Origin: JAPLJC01 sp963697965
GTDB taxonomy: Bacteria; Desulfobacterota; Desulfobaccia; Desulfobaccales; 0-14-0-80-60-11
NCBI GenBank assembly: GCA_963697965.1
Contig: OY969108.1
Location: 1,612,001 to 1,676,000, forward strand
DNA: 64,000 nucleotides
Direction: 5' to 3'
Part shown: piece by piece, positions 26,301 through 33,915 of the stretch
Layout of the letters: each line of letters starts with the position of its first letter
How positions within the stretch are numbered: the first letter of the stretch is position 1
Notes under the pieces: generated by a model
Databases searched by the model: none
What the model saw: the letters and a program-made list of their open reading frames with translations, nothing else
Told to the model about the DNA's origin: nothing
Made by a program: the position numbers and the translations under genes

Positions 26301-26721
26301 TTTGCGGTGCGACGTCTGCATCCGTTGCGGCGCCTGCGAGCGGGTTTGCCGGGATACCATGCAAGTCTATGCCCTGAAGTTTACCCAGATCAGCCCCACG
26401 GAGCGGGTGCTCAGCGACTACCACCGGGCCCGGGAGCGCTGTATTGCCTGCGGCGCCTGCGCCTTGGCCTGTCCCACCGGGGCCATCGATTACCTGGAAG
26501 GGCCGGAGCACCGGGAAATCCGCCTTTGCGGCACCGTCTTAAACCGCCTCGAGGAACCCAAATGCCCCGGTTGCGGCGGCCCCTTGCCTCCGGTCCGCTA
26601 TCTCGATTATGTCACCTCCCACAGCGACGCGGTCACAGGCAAGCAGGTGCTGCGCCGGTTCTGCTCTGCTTGCGCTCGGGAAAAACGGGCCCAGGAGTTT
26701 GTCAACCTGGCCGGGACCTAG
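23320..26721 (+). CDS. NuoF-like / GltD-like / ferredoxin fusion flavoprotein
   Basis: A 1133-residue fusion. Residues about 1-500 follow the NuoF plan (VTPDMASRIVQSHLEEH, an SLBB-like part, then CSTCRVG and AGCHLG). But the glycine-rich FMN/NADH motif and the NADEGEPG motif are replaced by GFCEFSRTRSLPCG and NAAPPFPSAT, and one of the four N3-cluster cysteines is missing. Residues about 515-985 are a complete GltD/NfnB-like NADPH flavoprotein: N-terminal Fe-S cysteines, FAD motif VVGSGPAGLS, NADPH motif VIIGGGNAAMDAA. Two [4Fe-4S] sets follow (CDVCIRCGACERVC; CIACGACALAC), then a CPGCGG...CSAC zinc-ribbon-like end. It is probably the electron-input module of the molybdoenzyme, using the GltD site. 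The ATG at 23320 is preferred for its GAGGA site. Confidence 0.9.
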   Translation: MMADQYAPIQINIFTFPGKGLEEAEGVRDAFMAALKERALDELGPLDVQLMGWRGIEGRDVMVEVRQNGDSSLYELVTPDMASRIVQSHLEEHRPVQRWAVGKDFEAYYEGQTVRISELLGKIDPISLEDYQDYDGYKSLLSFYSQGFDSFLQKVVAAGFCEFSRTRSLPCGTAWRTLRAEKKRPILVVNAAPPFPSATADILLLEGCPHQVLEGIILAAKTLAAEAAVVYLPANAPLAAERLQAAWTRLNESRILPEATPLRLIVISGESRFMVEDEGLFIQALQSLLPRDLLTKYAGSPFLVHSLGTLASLPFIAQTPVSVFRKLGIACSSGTMIFRLMGAVETPGFVEVAISSTLEEVINGPGGGFRHGRKPKAVVVGGPLGGIFPLHLLKLSLNHETLLEMGGSLALGTIQVLDERDCIVALALEQLEFILQQPGAQCSTCRVGLLTVKDLLHRVASGEAGPETLEELKRACVALKTKAGCHLGSQAVNPILTSLHYFPDEYRMHTDNKHCPARVCPKLLLAPCHAACPAGIDIPSYMALVAQGRFVEALEVIRQDNPFPWVCGLICPHPCERSCVRGNLDQPLNIKYLKAFVADYATRHGEYAPLQPEAPNGHRVAVVGSGPAGLSCAHYLALRGYAVTVFEALPEAGGLFIAGIPEYRLPREVVRKEVELIRSLGVEIRTAVTVGRDVTLEELRRRGYEAFFLGIGAHLGYKLKIEGENDFPQVYDVISFLRQVNLGNKLKPADKVVIIGGGNAAMDAARTCVRLGCQEVHVSYRRTRKEMPAQHDEIEHALEEGVVIHFLTVPIKIGGDKGQVQYLECLRAELGRPDASGRRRPISLADSNYRIEVGAVITAIGQQPDLCPFPDPPVETSPWCTIVTEKGSTSTSVRDIFSGGNAVTGPATAVEAIAAGKQAALEIHHFLSRDPGPRPQVRPQKRGRVPFLAIPADEKIANQRVPTPFLDMEQRRHNFERVELDYSPEEAQREAQRCLRCDVCIRCGACERVCRDTMQVYALKFTQISPTERVLSDYHRARERCIACGACALACPTGAIDYLEGPEHREIRLCGTVLNRLEEPKCPGCGGPLPPVRYLDYVTSHSDAVTGKQVLRRFCSACAREKRAQEFVNLAGT

Positions 26722-26765
26722 TCCCTGGCAGTCCCTGGATGTCGATCCGCCATTCTTATTTAAAT

Positions 26766-26828
26766 GTAGGATAAAGACCGACTTGGGGGCTGGTAAGAGT
26801 CCTATGGAAAAATCAGACTCATGCGGAC
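26766..26828 (+). promoter_or_regulatory. 63-bp conserved element, copy A (upstream of the corrinoid methyltransferase operon)
   Basis: GTAGGATAAAGACCGAC, a 17-base variable spacer, TCCTATGGAAAAATCAGAC, then TCATGCGGAC. Copies B (40361), C (41183) and D (32701-32639, minus strand) share the blocks with exactly the same spacing. It lies 219 bases before the methyltransferase start. Confidence 0.8.
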
Positions 26829-26966
26829 AGCTTTCCAAACCGGCCTGTGAGAGTTTAGGGGCGTGATGAAAAGAGTTTTCCGAAGTTGACCAATAACCAT
26901 AAGCAGTTTTTAAATGTTCGGAGAATTTGCCCCGGATGGTCTGCCGTTTCTAATCCAAGGTTCAGT

Positions 26967-26984
26967 TTAACTGCTGGCAGTTAA
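26967..26984. promoter_or_regulatory. Inverted repeat in the methyltransferase leader
   Basis: TTAACTG and CAGTTAA with a CTGG loop, between element A and the ribosome-binding site. It could be an operator or an RNA hairpin. The same motif is not seen at the other element copies. Confidence 0.4.
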
Positions 26985-27047
26985 CAGCAGGAGGCAGCCC
27001 TTCCCCGAATTCGCGGCGAACAGCCCACATCAGCAAAGGAGATGAAA

Positions 27048-28211
27048 ATGTCGTATTACATGTATGACGGGTCCACGGAAGTGACTCCCTGGGAAAGGAT
27101 GTTCGCCACCATGAATGGCGAAAAGCTTGATAGGGTCCCGGTGCATCTCTACCCGCGCTGGACCGCGCTGGAATACCTGGGGCTTACCTTCAAGCAGTCA
27201 TGGGATGATCCCGATCTGTATGCCAAGGCGCAGATCATGGCTCAGCAGCGGTTTCAGTATGACTGTGTCGTCGACTTCGATATGATGGGACCGGTTGAAG
27301 AAGCCATCGGCGCGACCCTCAAGTACCCCGAAGATGATGTCCCCCAGATTGCCGAGCCCTTCATCAAGACCAAAGAGGACATGAAGAAGGCCAAGTGGAA
27401 GCTCGATCCGCGCAAAGACGGCAATATGCCCAAGGTCCTGCACTGCATCAAGAGCCTGAAGGCAGGGCTGATCAAGGCAGGCAACGGCACCCAGAAGGTG
27501 CCCATCATGACCTGGGGCAGTTGCCCCTCCCGGACCGCGGCCTGTCTGACGGGTTTCAAGGAATGGTTCCTGATCGTCGCCCGGGACCCGGATTGGGCCC
27601 TGGAACTCATGCAAACCGCCCTGGACAGCTGGCTGCAAATGATCATTGCCGCTCAGGAAGCGGGAGCCGACTGCGTGTGGGTCAACGACCCGGTTTCCTC
27701 GGCCGACTGCATCTCCAGGAAACATTATGAAACCTTGACCCAACCGTTTGAACGCAAGTTCATCGAGGCCATTCGCCGTGAAACCGGTATGAAGATCATC
27801 TTTCATCCTTGCGGGAACTGGCATGACCGTCTCGATCTCGTCTTTCAGAACCAGGCCGACGGCTATTTCCTGGGCCCGATGAATATCGATCTTTGCACGC
27901 AAAAGGCTGCCGAGGTTAGAGACGCCGGTCTCAATCCGAACCTGAAGTTCCTTAACGGCAATTTCGGTGCGGCCACCAAAAGTTCTACGGCGGACCGGAA
28001 ACCCGTTCCTTATGCCACCACCCTCAAATTCGGCACCCCTGAGGAGCTTATCGAGGAGAGCAGGATTATCATCGAGACCGTTGAAGGCGGTGGTCTGCGC
28101 TGCATGCTTGGCCCCAACTGCTGGGAGCCGAAGGGGGCCGCTAACATCAACCGCGATGCGGTGGTCTACGCGGCGCGCCGCCACGGCAGTTACCTCAAAA
28201 AAGAAGAATAA
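27048..28211 (+). CDS. UroD-family corrinoid methyltransferase (MtaA/MtvB-like)
   Basis: The 387-residue protein belongs to the uroporphyrinogen-decarboxylase-fold methyltransferases. The zinc site of the methyltransferase branch is present: HxC at H253/C255 (FHPCGN) and a C-terminal cysteine (C358 in LGPNCWEP, or C352). True UroD enzymes lack these. Such proteins move a methyl group between a substrate and a corrinoid protein, as MtvB does for vanillate or MtaA/MtsA for thiols. The corrinoid protein is encoded 9 bases downstream. The AAAGGAG site fits the ATG at 27048 rather than 27042. Whether the substrate is an O-methyl or S-methyl compound is not visible. Element A stands upstream. Confidence 0.88.
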   Translation: MSYYMYDGSTEVTPWERMFATMNGEKLDRVPVHLYPRWTALEYLGLTFKQSWDDPDLYAKAQIMAQQRFQYDCVVDFDMMGPVEEAIGATLKYPEDDVPQIAEPFIKTKEDMKKAKWKLDPRKDGNMPKVLHCIKSLKAGLIKAGNGTQKVPIMTWGSCPSRTAACLTGFKEWFLIVARDPDWALELMQTALDSWLQMIIAAQEAGADCVWVNDPVSSADCISRKHYETLTQPFERKFIEAIRRETGMKIIFHPCGNWHDRLDLVFQNQADGYFLGPMNIDLCTQKAAEVRDAGLNPNLKFLNGNFGAATKSSTADRKPVPYATTLKFGTPEELIEESRIIIETVEGGGLRCMLGPNCWEPKGAANINRDAVVYAARRHGSYLKKEE

Positions 28212-28220
28212 ATCGGGAGG

Positions 28221-28865
28221 ATGACGGTGGAAATATTAGCGGAAATCACCAAAGCGGTCTATGACGGAGATGAGCCGAAAACACTCGAGCTTGTCAAGAA
28301 GGCGATGGCTGAAGGCGTAGGCGCCCAGGACATCGTGGATAAGGGGTTAGTGAAAGGGCTCCATGAATGTGGCGCCGGCTACGAGGCCGGAGAGAAGTTC
28401 ATCCCCGAGATGCTGATGGCGGCCGAAGCCATGAAGGCCTCCATGGCGGTTCTCAAACCGCATCTCGTGGTCGGGGAGTCCGTCGGCGGCAAGGTCGTGT
28501 TGGCCACAGTTGAAGGCGACGTTCATGACATCGGCCTCGAACTGGTTGCCACCATGCTGGGCAGCGCCGGCCTGGAAGTCAATTTCATGGGGCCGGACGT
28601 GGAAACGTCCCGCATCATCGCGGCGGTAAAGGAGGACAAGCCTCAATTGCTGGGATTATCCGCGCTTCTGACCAACACGATGGATATTATGCCCGTGATC
28701 ATCAAGAAACTTGAGCAGGAAGGCCTCAGGAATTCGCTCAAGGTGATCATCGGGGGCGCCCCTGTTTCTCAGGATTTCGCAGACCTGATCGGGGCTGACG
28801 GCTACGCCTACGATGCCGCCGCGGCCGTTCCGGTGGCGAAAAAGCTGGTGAGCCAAGTGGCCTGA
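28221..28865 (+). CDS. Corrinoid methyl-carrier protein (MtvC/MtgC-like)
   Basis: The 214-residue protein has the two domains of methyltransferase corrinoid proteins: an N-terminal helical cap (1-85) and a B12-binding Rossmann domain. The lower-ligand motif DxHxxG is D100-V-H102-D-I-G105, followed by the SAL (LLGLSALLTNTM) and GG (IIGGAPVS) motifs. It carries the methyl group taken from the substrate by the UroD-family protein to a pterin. The ATG at 28221 abuts the GGAGG site, so the GTG at 28227 is a real alternative start. It ends the operon at the terminator at 28900. Confidence 0.92.
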   Translation: MTVEILAEITKAVYDGDEPKTLELVKKAMAEGVGAQDIVDKGLVKGLHECGAGYEAGEKFIPEMLMAAEAMKASMAVLKPHLVVGESVGGKVVLATVEGDVHDIGLELVATMLGSAGLEVNFMGPDVETSRIIAAVKEDKPQLLGLSALLTNTMDIMPVIIKKLEQEGLRNSLKVIIGGAPVSQDFADLIGADGYAYDAAAAVPVAKKLVSQVA

Positions 28866-28899
28866 TGATACCAAGATCCCGGTAACCCGTAAGTGATGC

Positions 28900-28942
28900 A
28901 AATCGGCTATCTCGTTTTAAACGAGATAGCCGATTTCTTTTC
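28900..28942 (+). terminator. Rho-independent terminator of the methyltransferase operon
   Basis: A perfect stem of about 17 bp (AAATCGGCTATCTCGTT and its complement) with a tiny loop is followed by TTTCTTTT. It lies 34 bases after the corrinoid protein gene. Confidence 0.9.
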
Positions 28943-28972
28943 ACAAAATCATATTATAGTAAAATTAATCCC

Positions 28973-30349
28973 ATGAAGACGGGAGACCATAGGAAGGAGG
29001 GCGAGAAAGCCGCGGAGGAGCGGGCCATCTCGCCCCGGGAATTCAGCCGGATTGCCGCAGCCTTCGGCCTCAGCTCCACCCTGCTTGCTTATGGCGGCTT
29101 TGCCCGGGCCGGAACCGAGCCGACAGCCGCAATGCTCGCCCAGAAGGCCTCCGAAACCGCGAACCACCGGGCCAAGACCACTCCCCGTATCAAGTTGACC
29201 TAGGGCATGGCGGGGCACTCTCTGGAAGCCTCCTGGGTGGCCAAGGTTGGGAGCTTCGCTTTCATCCACGATATCGAGGAGCGCACCGATCATGCAGTGC
29301 AAATCGAGGCCAAGGGGGGGAATGCGATTTGCGGGGAAATGACCTGCGCCGAAATGTGCATGCAGGGCATTATCGATTTGTACCCGGCTTCCACCAATAA
29401 CGCCGCTATGACCTGCCCTTATTTGAATGTCCTCGACTTCGGAGCCCTCTGGCCGTCGCACGCCGCCCTCTACTCCTTTGCCTTTGACGAGAGGAGCGAG
29501 GATCTCTGGCGAGAGCCGATGCGCCGGACCTATGGCCTGGAAATGCTGTTTGGTGATTACGGTCTGCGCGGTTTCTTCATGGGCAAGATAAAATATGGGG
29601 ACGGCACCCCGGCCCTGGACACCCTCGAAAAACTGCGGGCGGCTAATGCCAAGGTCAGGACCACCGGTACGCTCTTCGGTCTCAAGAGCATGCAGCTCAT
29701 GGGGGTCAACCCCGTCGCCATCATCTACGAGGAAGTGGTAGACGCAGTGCGCAAGGGAGTCATAGACGGAGCCGAAGCCTGGGAAATTCCCTTTGAGGTG
29801 ATCCACTTCACTGAATTCACCGGCCAATACGTATACCTGAAGTACTGCTCGGGCAACTGGGTTACCGGCATGAACGTCAAGGCCCTGGAGAAGATGCCCG
29901 CGGAACTCAGAGACGCCCTCATGGAATCTGCTTACCACGCTCAGGTCAGCGTCCTTGGCAAGGAAGAAGCTTCCATCTGGCAGAAGGCCGGCTCCGGTGA
30001 ATGCGATCCGCCCTCTCCGGGAACTGAGCATTGGAGATGCGGTATCCGTAATATTCAGTGGTCGCAGGAAGAGATGGCAAAGCTGGAGAGAGTGATCTCG
30101 CCAAGGTACAACCCCGATCCCTGGAAGGAATGGATGGACAGGCTCGATAAAATCTATGGCAATGGTTCCATCTTCGAGAAGATGTATGCCATCGCCCACG
30201 AGGTTCCTGCCAACGCCTACGCCATCGATATATTTCCGAAACGCTGGTGGAAGCCGAACCCACCCTGGTGGAATAACTCCGAGACGGCGCCGTGGAGGAG
30301 AGGAACCGGCTACTTCGCGAGATCACTCGAAAAGAAGGTCCCCAGATAG
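28973..30349 (+). pseudogene. TRAP-type (DctP-like) solute-binding protein interrupted by an in-frame UAG
   Basis: One reading frame covers a whole 458-residue binding protein: a Tat-like signal (SPREFSRIAAAFGLSS, cleavage near FARA), then the DctP core with LEASWVAKVGSFAFIHDIEERT, IIDLYPASTNN and VDAVRKGVIDGAEAWEIPFEV. A TAG codon at 29201-29203 interrupts it after RIKLT, with no change of frame. A one-base change from TGG (Trp) would explain it. TAG is an ordinary stop elsewhere in this window, so a nonsense mutation is likely. Readthrough as pyrrolysine or restart at the ATG at 29207 (without a signal peptide) cannot be excluded. No TRAP permease genes are nearby, which also suggests decay. 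No good ribosome-binding site was seen. Confidence 0.65.
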
Positions 30350-30396
30350 CAACTCAGTTTGCGTCGATCCTGCCAACCCTGCCAGAGTTTACAGCT

Positions 30397-31272
30397 TTAA
30401 GTAGCCTGGCGCGCCCGGAACCCCTTGATCCACTTCATGCCGTGGGGGTCTCTCCCCTCTATAAGGTCGGCAGCTTGCAGGGCACTGGCTTCTTGCTTTT
30501 TTAAGGGGTTGCAGATCGGGCAAGTCAAACCGGCTTCCACCGAGAGTGCCAGAAAAACTGCAGTCAGGGTTTCCCGGTCGGGCATACCAAAGGAGATATT
30601 GCTGGCGCCCATGGTAATATTGACCCCGAAGCTGTTGACTATCATGCGTACGGCCTCCAGAACCATCTTTCCAGCTCGCCACTCGGTTCCCAGCGTTAAG
30701 ACGAGAGGATCGATCACGATGTCCTCGGCGGGGATTCCCAGTTTGCCAGCCTCTTCGATGATCTTGGCGGCATTCTGAAATCTTTCGTCAGCGGTCTTGG
30801 GAATACCGGTATCGCCGCTGCATAGCCCAATGACCGGGCAGCCATACTCTTTAATCAGAGGCAACACCGCCTTGAGGCGCTTGGTTTCCGCACTCACCGA
30901 ATTCACCAAGGGCCTGGCCCCGTCTTTACAGTAGTAGTTCAGAGCCGCTGCCAGCGTCTCAGTTCTGGGAGAATCGATGCAGATCGGGAAGTCATCCGTT
31001 GCCGCTCTGACTTCCTTAATAATTTGAACCATCAGGACGGACTCATCGGCGCCAGGCACCCCGGCATTCACGTCCAGAATCCCGGCCCCCGCGGCAATCT
31101 GGGCCAGGGCATCCCTGCGAACCATATCGAATTTTCCCTCGCTCAGTTCAGCCCGCAGAACCTTTCGGCCAGTGGGGTTTATCCTTTCCCCGATAATCAC
31201 TACTCCCTGATCACGGCAGATGCGCGCTTCCTTTTTCGCTGATTTAACTATGGTAGTAAGATTGGTCGTCAT
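30397..31272 (-). CDS. MtrH-like methylcorrinoid:tetrahydrofolate methyltransferase
   Basis: The 291-residue TIM-barrel protein is of the pterin-binding (DHPS/MtrH/AcsE) superfamily. It shows VVIIGERINPTGRK at the N-terminus, GAGILDVNAGVPGADE, FPICIDSP, PLVNSVSAE, IVIDPLVLTLGT and NITMGASNISFGMPDR. These match the methyltransferase II components (MtvA, MtgA) that pass the methyl group from a corrinoid protein to tetrahydrofolate. It completes the set encoded at 27048 and 28221, though on the opposite strand. The ATG at 31272 has an AAGGAG site. It is probably cotranscribed with the secreted rhodanese at 31562, which carries element D upstream. Confidence 0.9.
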   Translation of the reverse strand: MTTNLTTIVKSAKKEARICRDQGVVIIGERINPTGRKVLRAELSEGKFDMVRRDALAQIAAGAGILDVNAGVPGADESVLMVQIIKEVRAATDDFPICIDSPRTETLAAALNYYCKDGARPLVNSVSAETKRLKAVLPLIKEYGCPVIGLCSGDTGIPKTADERFQNAAKIIEEAGKLGIPAEDIVIDPLVLTLGTEWRAGKMVLEAVRMIVNSFGVNITMGASNISFGMPDRETLTAVFLALSVEAGLTCPICNPLKKQEASALQAADLIEGRDPHGMKWIKGFRARQAT

Positions 31273-31364
31273 TGGGTCACACTCCTTCCGGTGGCAAGAT
31301 TTCCATAACCCCCATGGGTCAAAATGATCTTGTTCCTCAAGGGACGAGTTATCCAGAAAGTGAA

Positions 31365-31432
31365 GATCTCCGTGATGACCCTCCCAGCACCGGCACTCAT
31401 TGCTGGGAGAGATTGGGTCACGCACGGAGATC
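31365..31432. repeat. Long nested palindrome between the rhodanese and MtrH-like genes
   Basis: The outer arms GATCTCCGTGATGACC and GGTCACGCACGGAGATC enclose the inner arms CTCCCAGCA and TGCTGGGAG. As RNA on the minus strand this is a stable hairpin of about 68 bases in the leader of the MtrH-like gene. It lacks a U-run, so it is more likely a processing or stabilising structure, or a repeat, than a terminator. Confidence 0.55.
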
Positions 31433-31561
31433 TGCAGCAGCCGCGCCAGGAGGATGCCATCCTGGCGCAGCGTTTTAAGCCTTTAGGGGCGAGCGCCCCC
31501 TGGGAGCCTGCCGTCTCCGCCAGGGCAGAGACGCGTCCGGGCAGGCGCCAGACAGCCTGTC

Positions 31562-32389
31562 TTATTCAGTTACTCCCAGCTTTTTGACTTCATCCATCAC
31601 GGCGGGCTCTACCGCCGGGACGACTGCTTTTTCCTTATCCATAGCGTCTTTCTCGGGAATTGCAAAGGTCCCCGGGACCACGGTGACCAGACCATGGATA
31701 TTGGCTATGGGATAACCGTCGTGGACCCAACCCCTGAATCCATCAGTGACATTAATGATTTTTCCGGAATAGCCCATGTCGAGCATAATCTTGTGGACGA
31801 TGGCGCCTCGATTGGAACCATTTTCAGGAGTCCCGGCCTTGCACATGAGGTAGTAGGTGGCCGTGGAGTCCGGGGCCAGGCTCGGGAGCAGCCAGTAAGC
31901 CAGACCGGTGTCCACGCGGATTGCTCCGGGGACATGCCCCGCCGCGAACTCCGATTCCATACGTACATCCAGGAGGTGAACTTTAGGATCTTTCCAGCCT
32001 TCCTGCTCAATCCAGAGCTTGTAGAAATCATCGGCGGAAATTCCTATGCCATACTGCCACATTATTGGGCGAAATTCATTCTGGCCGTTTTCGAAAAGCT
32101 CCTTGGGGGTCAGGACTGCTCCCGTATGACGCGGAGTCAGGGTTTTGCTAATGATGTAATTCTTACCCCGTCCCATGGCCTCGAGTTCTTCCTTAGTCCA
32201 GGGCTTCTTGGAAAACTCCACGATTTCTTTTTCCGTCCAGTCTTTGCTGGGGCCTACGCCCTGGGCCTGGGCGCCCTGGCTCTTGGCGGCCCCCTCCTCT
32301 GCCGCCAAAGCGAGAGTACCAGTGAAGAGAATGGCCACCAAGATGGCAAATACCGATACCAACGCGCTTTTTCTAAGCTTTTCCATCAT
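31562..32389 (-). CDS. Secreted rhodanese-domain protein
   Basis: The 275-residue product has a clear Sec signal (SALVSVFAILVAILFTGTLALA). A unique N-terminal region of about 100 residues follows, then one rhodanese domain: VHLLDVRMESEFAAGHVPGAIRV, the active loop with cysteine in YLMCKAGTPENGSNRGA, and VTDGFRGWVHDGYPI. It therefore handles sulfane sulfur outside the cytoplasm. The ATG at 32389 matches an AAAGGAG site. Element D lies 249 bases upstream, linking it to the methyltransferase and ABC-transporter genes. The active loop is longer than the classical six residues, so the exact chemistry is open. Confidence 0.87.
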   Translation of the reverse strand: MMEKLRKSALVSVFAILVAILFTGTLALAAEEGAAKSQGAQAQGVGPSKDWTEKEIVEFSKKPWTKEELEAMGRGKNYIISKTLTPRHTGAVLTPKELFENGQNEFRPIMWQYGIGISADDFYKLWIEQEGWKDPKVHLLDVRMESEFAAGHVPGAIRVDTGLAYWLLPSLAPDSTATYYLMCKAGTPENGSNRGAIVHKIMLDMGYSGKIINVTDGFRGWVHDGYPIANIHGLVTVVPGTFAIPEKDAMDKEKAVVPAVEPAVMDEVKKLGVTE

Positions 32390-32638
32390 CACCAACGCTC
32401 CTTTCTTGGGGGTAAGAATTCACTGCTCTCCGAATGGACAACCCGGCCGCAAAAGACAATTTCTGCCCTTTCACCTCCATACTGCTGGTTTAAAGTATTC
32501 ATGGCCCTTTGGGCCCAAAACCGCCCAGGTGGGCCCAAGCGTAGTCGGCCGGAACAGAGCCGCAGGGGTGATCCCTAATAATGGTGCACAGTTTGGATTG
32601 CCCCAATTGTTAAATGCCACGGACTGGCCGCGAACGCT

Positions 32639-32701
32639 GTCCGGAAGAGTCTGATTTTTTTATAGGATAATCCCTCTCCGTTAAGTCCGCATTTGTCCTA
32701 C
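32639..32701 (-). promoter_or_regulatory. 63-bp conserved element, copy D (upstream of the secreted rhodanese)
   Basis: Read on the minus strand: GTAGGACAAATGCGGAC, 17 variable bases, TCCTATAAAAAAATCAGAC, then TCTTCCGGAC. Spacing is identical to copies A, B and C. The rest of the 480-base gap 32390-32869 holds no supported gene. Confidence 0.8.
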
Positions 32702-32869
32702 ATTTTGTCGCTTATTAGGTTAACTAGAGAAAAAATGGTGCATTCTGGCTAGCCATTGGGAGGGCAGCAGGGAAAGCCCTTTGAGATCCAAAGGGCCGCG
32801 AGGGAATCAAAAATCTCCGGGAGGTGGTGCGGGGGTAAAGTAGGTTATCAATGGGTCAGGGAGAACCTG

Positions 32870-33496
32870 TTAAATTTCCTCGGCCTGGCGGCAGGCAGAA
32901 ATGGGAGCCAGGTTAAATCCGATGAGGATCGTACCTAATTCCGGTTTCCCAGTCTCCCATCCAAAGCGCTCCTTGAGATAAAGATCGGCCGACCCCAGGG
33001 GCGAGGCCGAGGCAATTTCCTCAACGCCGGGAATACCTTCTAATTCAGGAAAGCTCAAGGCCCGAAAAACGAAAACCGGCCGTTGACCGGCATTTTGCTT
33101 TATTCTATCGAAGAAAACGGCAAAATTCTTGCCGATGACCTTAACCTTCTCGCTTTTTTTCATTGATTCCAGGCGCTCCTGGTCACAGACCTCCTCGCCG
33201 ATGACCACGCCACCCATTACCCAGGAGAGGCAGGGCTCCGTGGCGTGCCTGAAGTCATTATTGTTCAAAACCACGCAGATCATCTGTCTAGCGAGAACAG
33301 TTAACACCCCTTCGTTGCAATACTTGCCTAATCCCCCCAGGCCTCGCTCCTGAAGCTCTTCTTCAAATTGCCTGAGGATTCCCCGATCGTTCTCATCAAT
33401 CCAGCCAACAGCCAGTATCCCTCTGGTGTTATGCAACGCTTTTTCTACGCTGGGCTTACACCTTTCCGGGTCATAGCAGCAATTACCAGTATGCAT
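32870..33496 (-). CDS. Uncharacterised cytoplasmic protein
   Basis: I do not recognise this 208-residue protein. It has no signal peptide or membrane helix. Six cysteines are present, including a CC pair at residues 6-7 (GNCCYDPERC) and CNEG. The segment MGGVVIGEEVCDQERL and the end LGTILIGFNLAPISACRQ look like folded core. Codon use is like neighbouring genes, so it is probably real. It is divergent from the cytochrome cluster. Confidence 0.6.
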   Translation of the reverse strand: MHTGNCCYDPERCKPSVEKALHNTRGILAVGWIDENDRGILRQFEEELQERGLGGLGKYCNEGVLTVLARQMICVVLNNNDFRHATEPCLSWVMGGVVIGEEVCDQERLESMKKSEKVKVIGKNFAVFFDRIKQNAGQRPVFVFRALSFPELEGIPGVEEIASASPLGSADLYLKERFGWETGKPELGTILIGFNLAPISACRQAEEI

Positions 33497-33915
33497 GTCA
33501 AAATCCGATTCGAACAGGATAAATATCAGGCCGAGCGCTAAGATTTTTATATCGAGGCATCTTTTAGAGGGATTATATAATCTAAATTGATCAAATTAGA
33601 AAATCCTTTTTCCTTTTAAATTAGCCGATCATAGCAGAAGCGGCAACCTTCATTGAAGGCCAAACGGCTCCCGGGAGTTGCCCGCCAATTTATAGGGGGC
33701 GGGGTGAATCCACCCTGCTCCGGAGTCACATTCTCATCCGGCCACGAGGCCTATTTCGGTTGCCGAACCTGGAAGAACCGGGTTCCTGGAGCAATTTTCA
33801 ATCCCTGGCGGGAACAGGTTTCCTTGGCCGCCTTAAATGCTAAAATGGGAGTGGAGTGATTCCGGTCCAGGGACGCTCCCATGTTTGAAAGGGCTCCGCG
33901 GGCCTGAGCGGCAAT
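33497..33915. other. Gene-free 419-base region upstream of the cytochrome cluster
   Basis: An AT-rich stretch at about 33540-33625 probably holds promoters for the divergent genes. I see no clear palindrome, RNA gene or credible ORF. Confidence 0.4.

Noticed and set aside
26722..27047. A cobalamin riboswitch upstream of the methyltransferase operon
   Set aside because: The leader lacks the B12-box sequence, and the genes use rather than make or import cobalamin. The 63-bp element there is a different motif.
29201..29203. UAG as a genome-wide pyrrolysine codon
   Set aside because: Several intact genes in the window end in TAG at conserved lengths, so general recoding is unlikely. Only the single TRAP-protein case is kept as a question.
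33653..33859. A 68-codon frame in the gap before the cytochrome cluster
   Set aside because: No ribosome-binding site, an opposing frame of similar quality, and no recognisable domain or signal.
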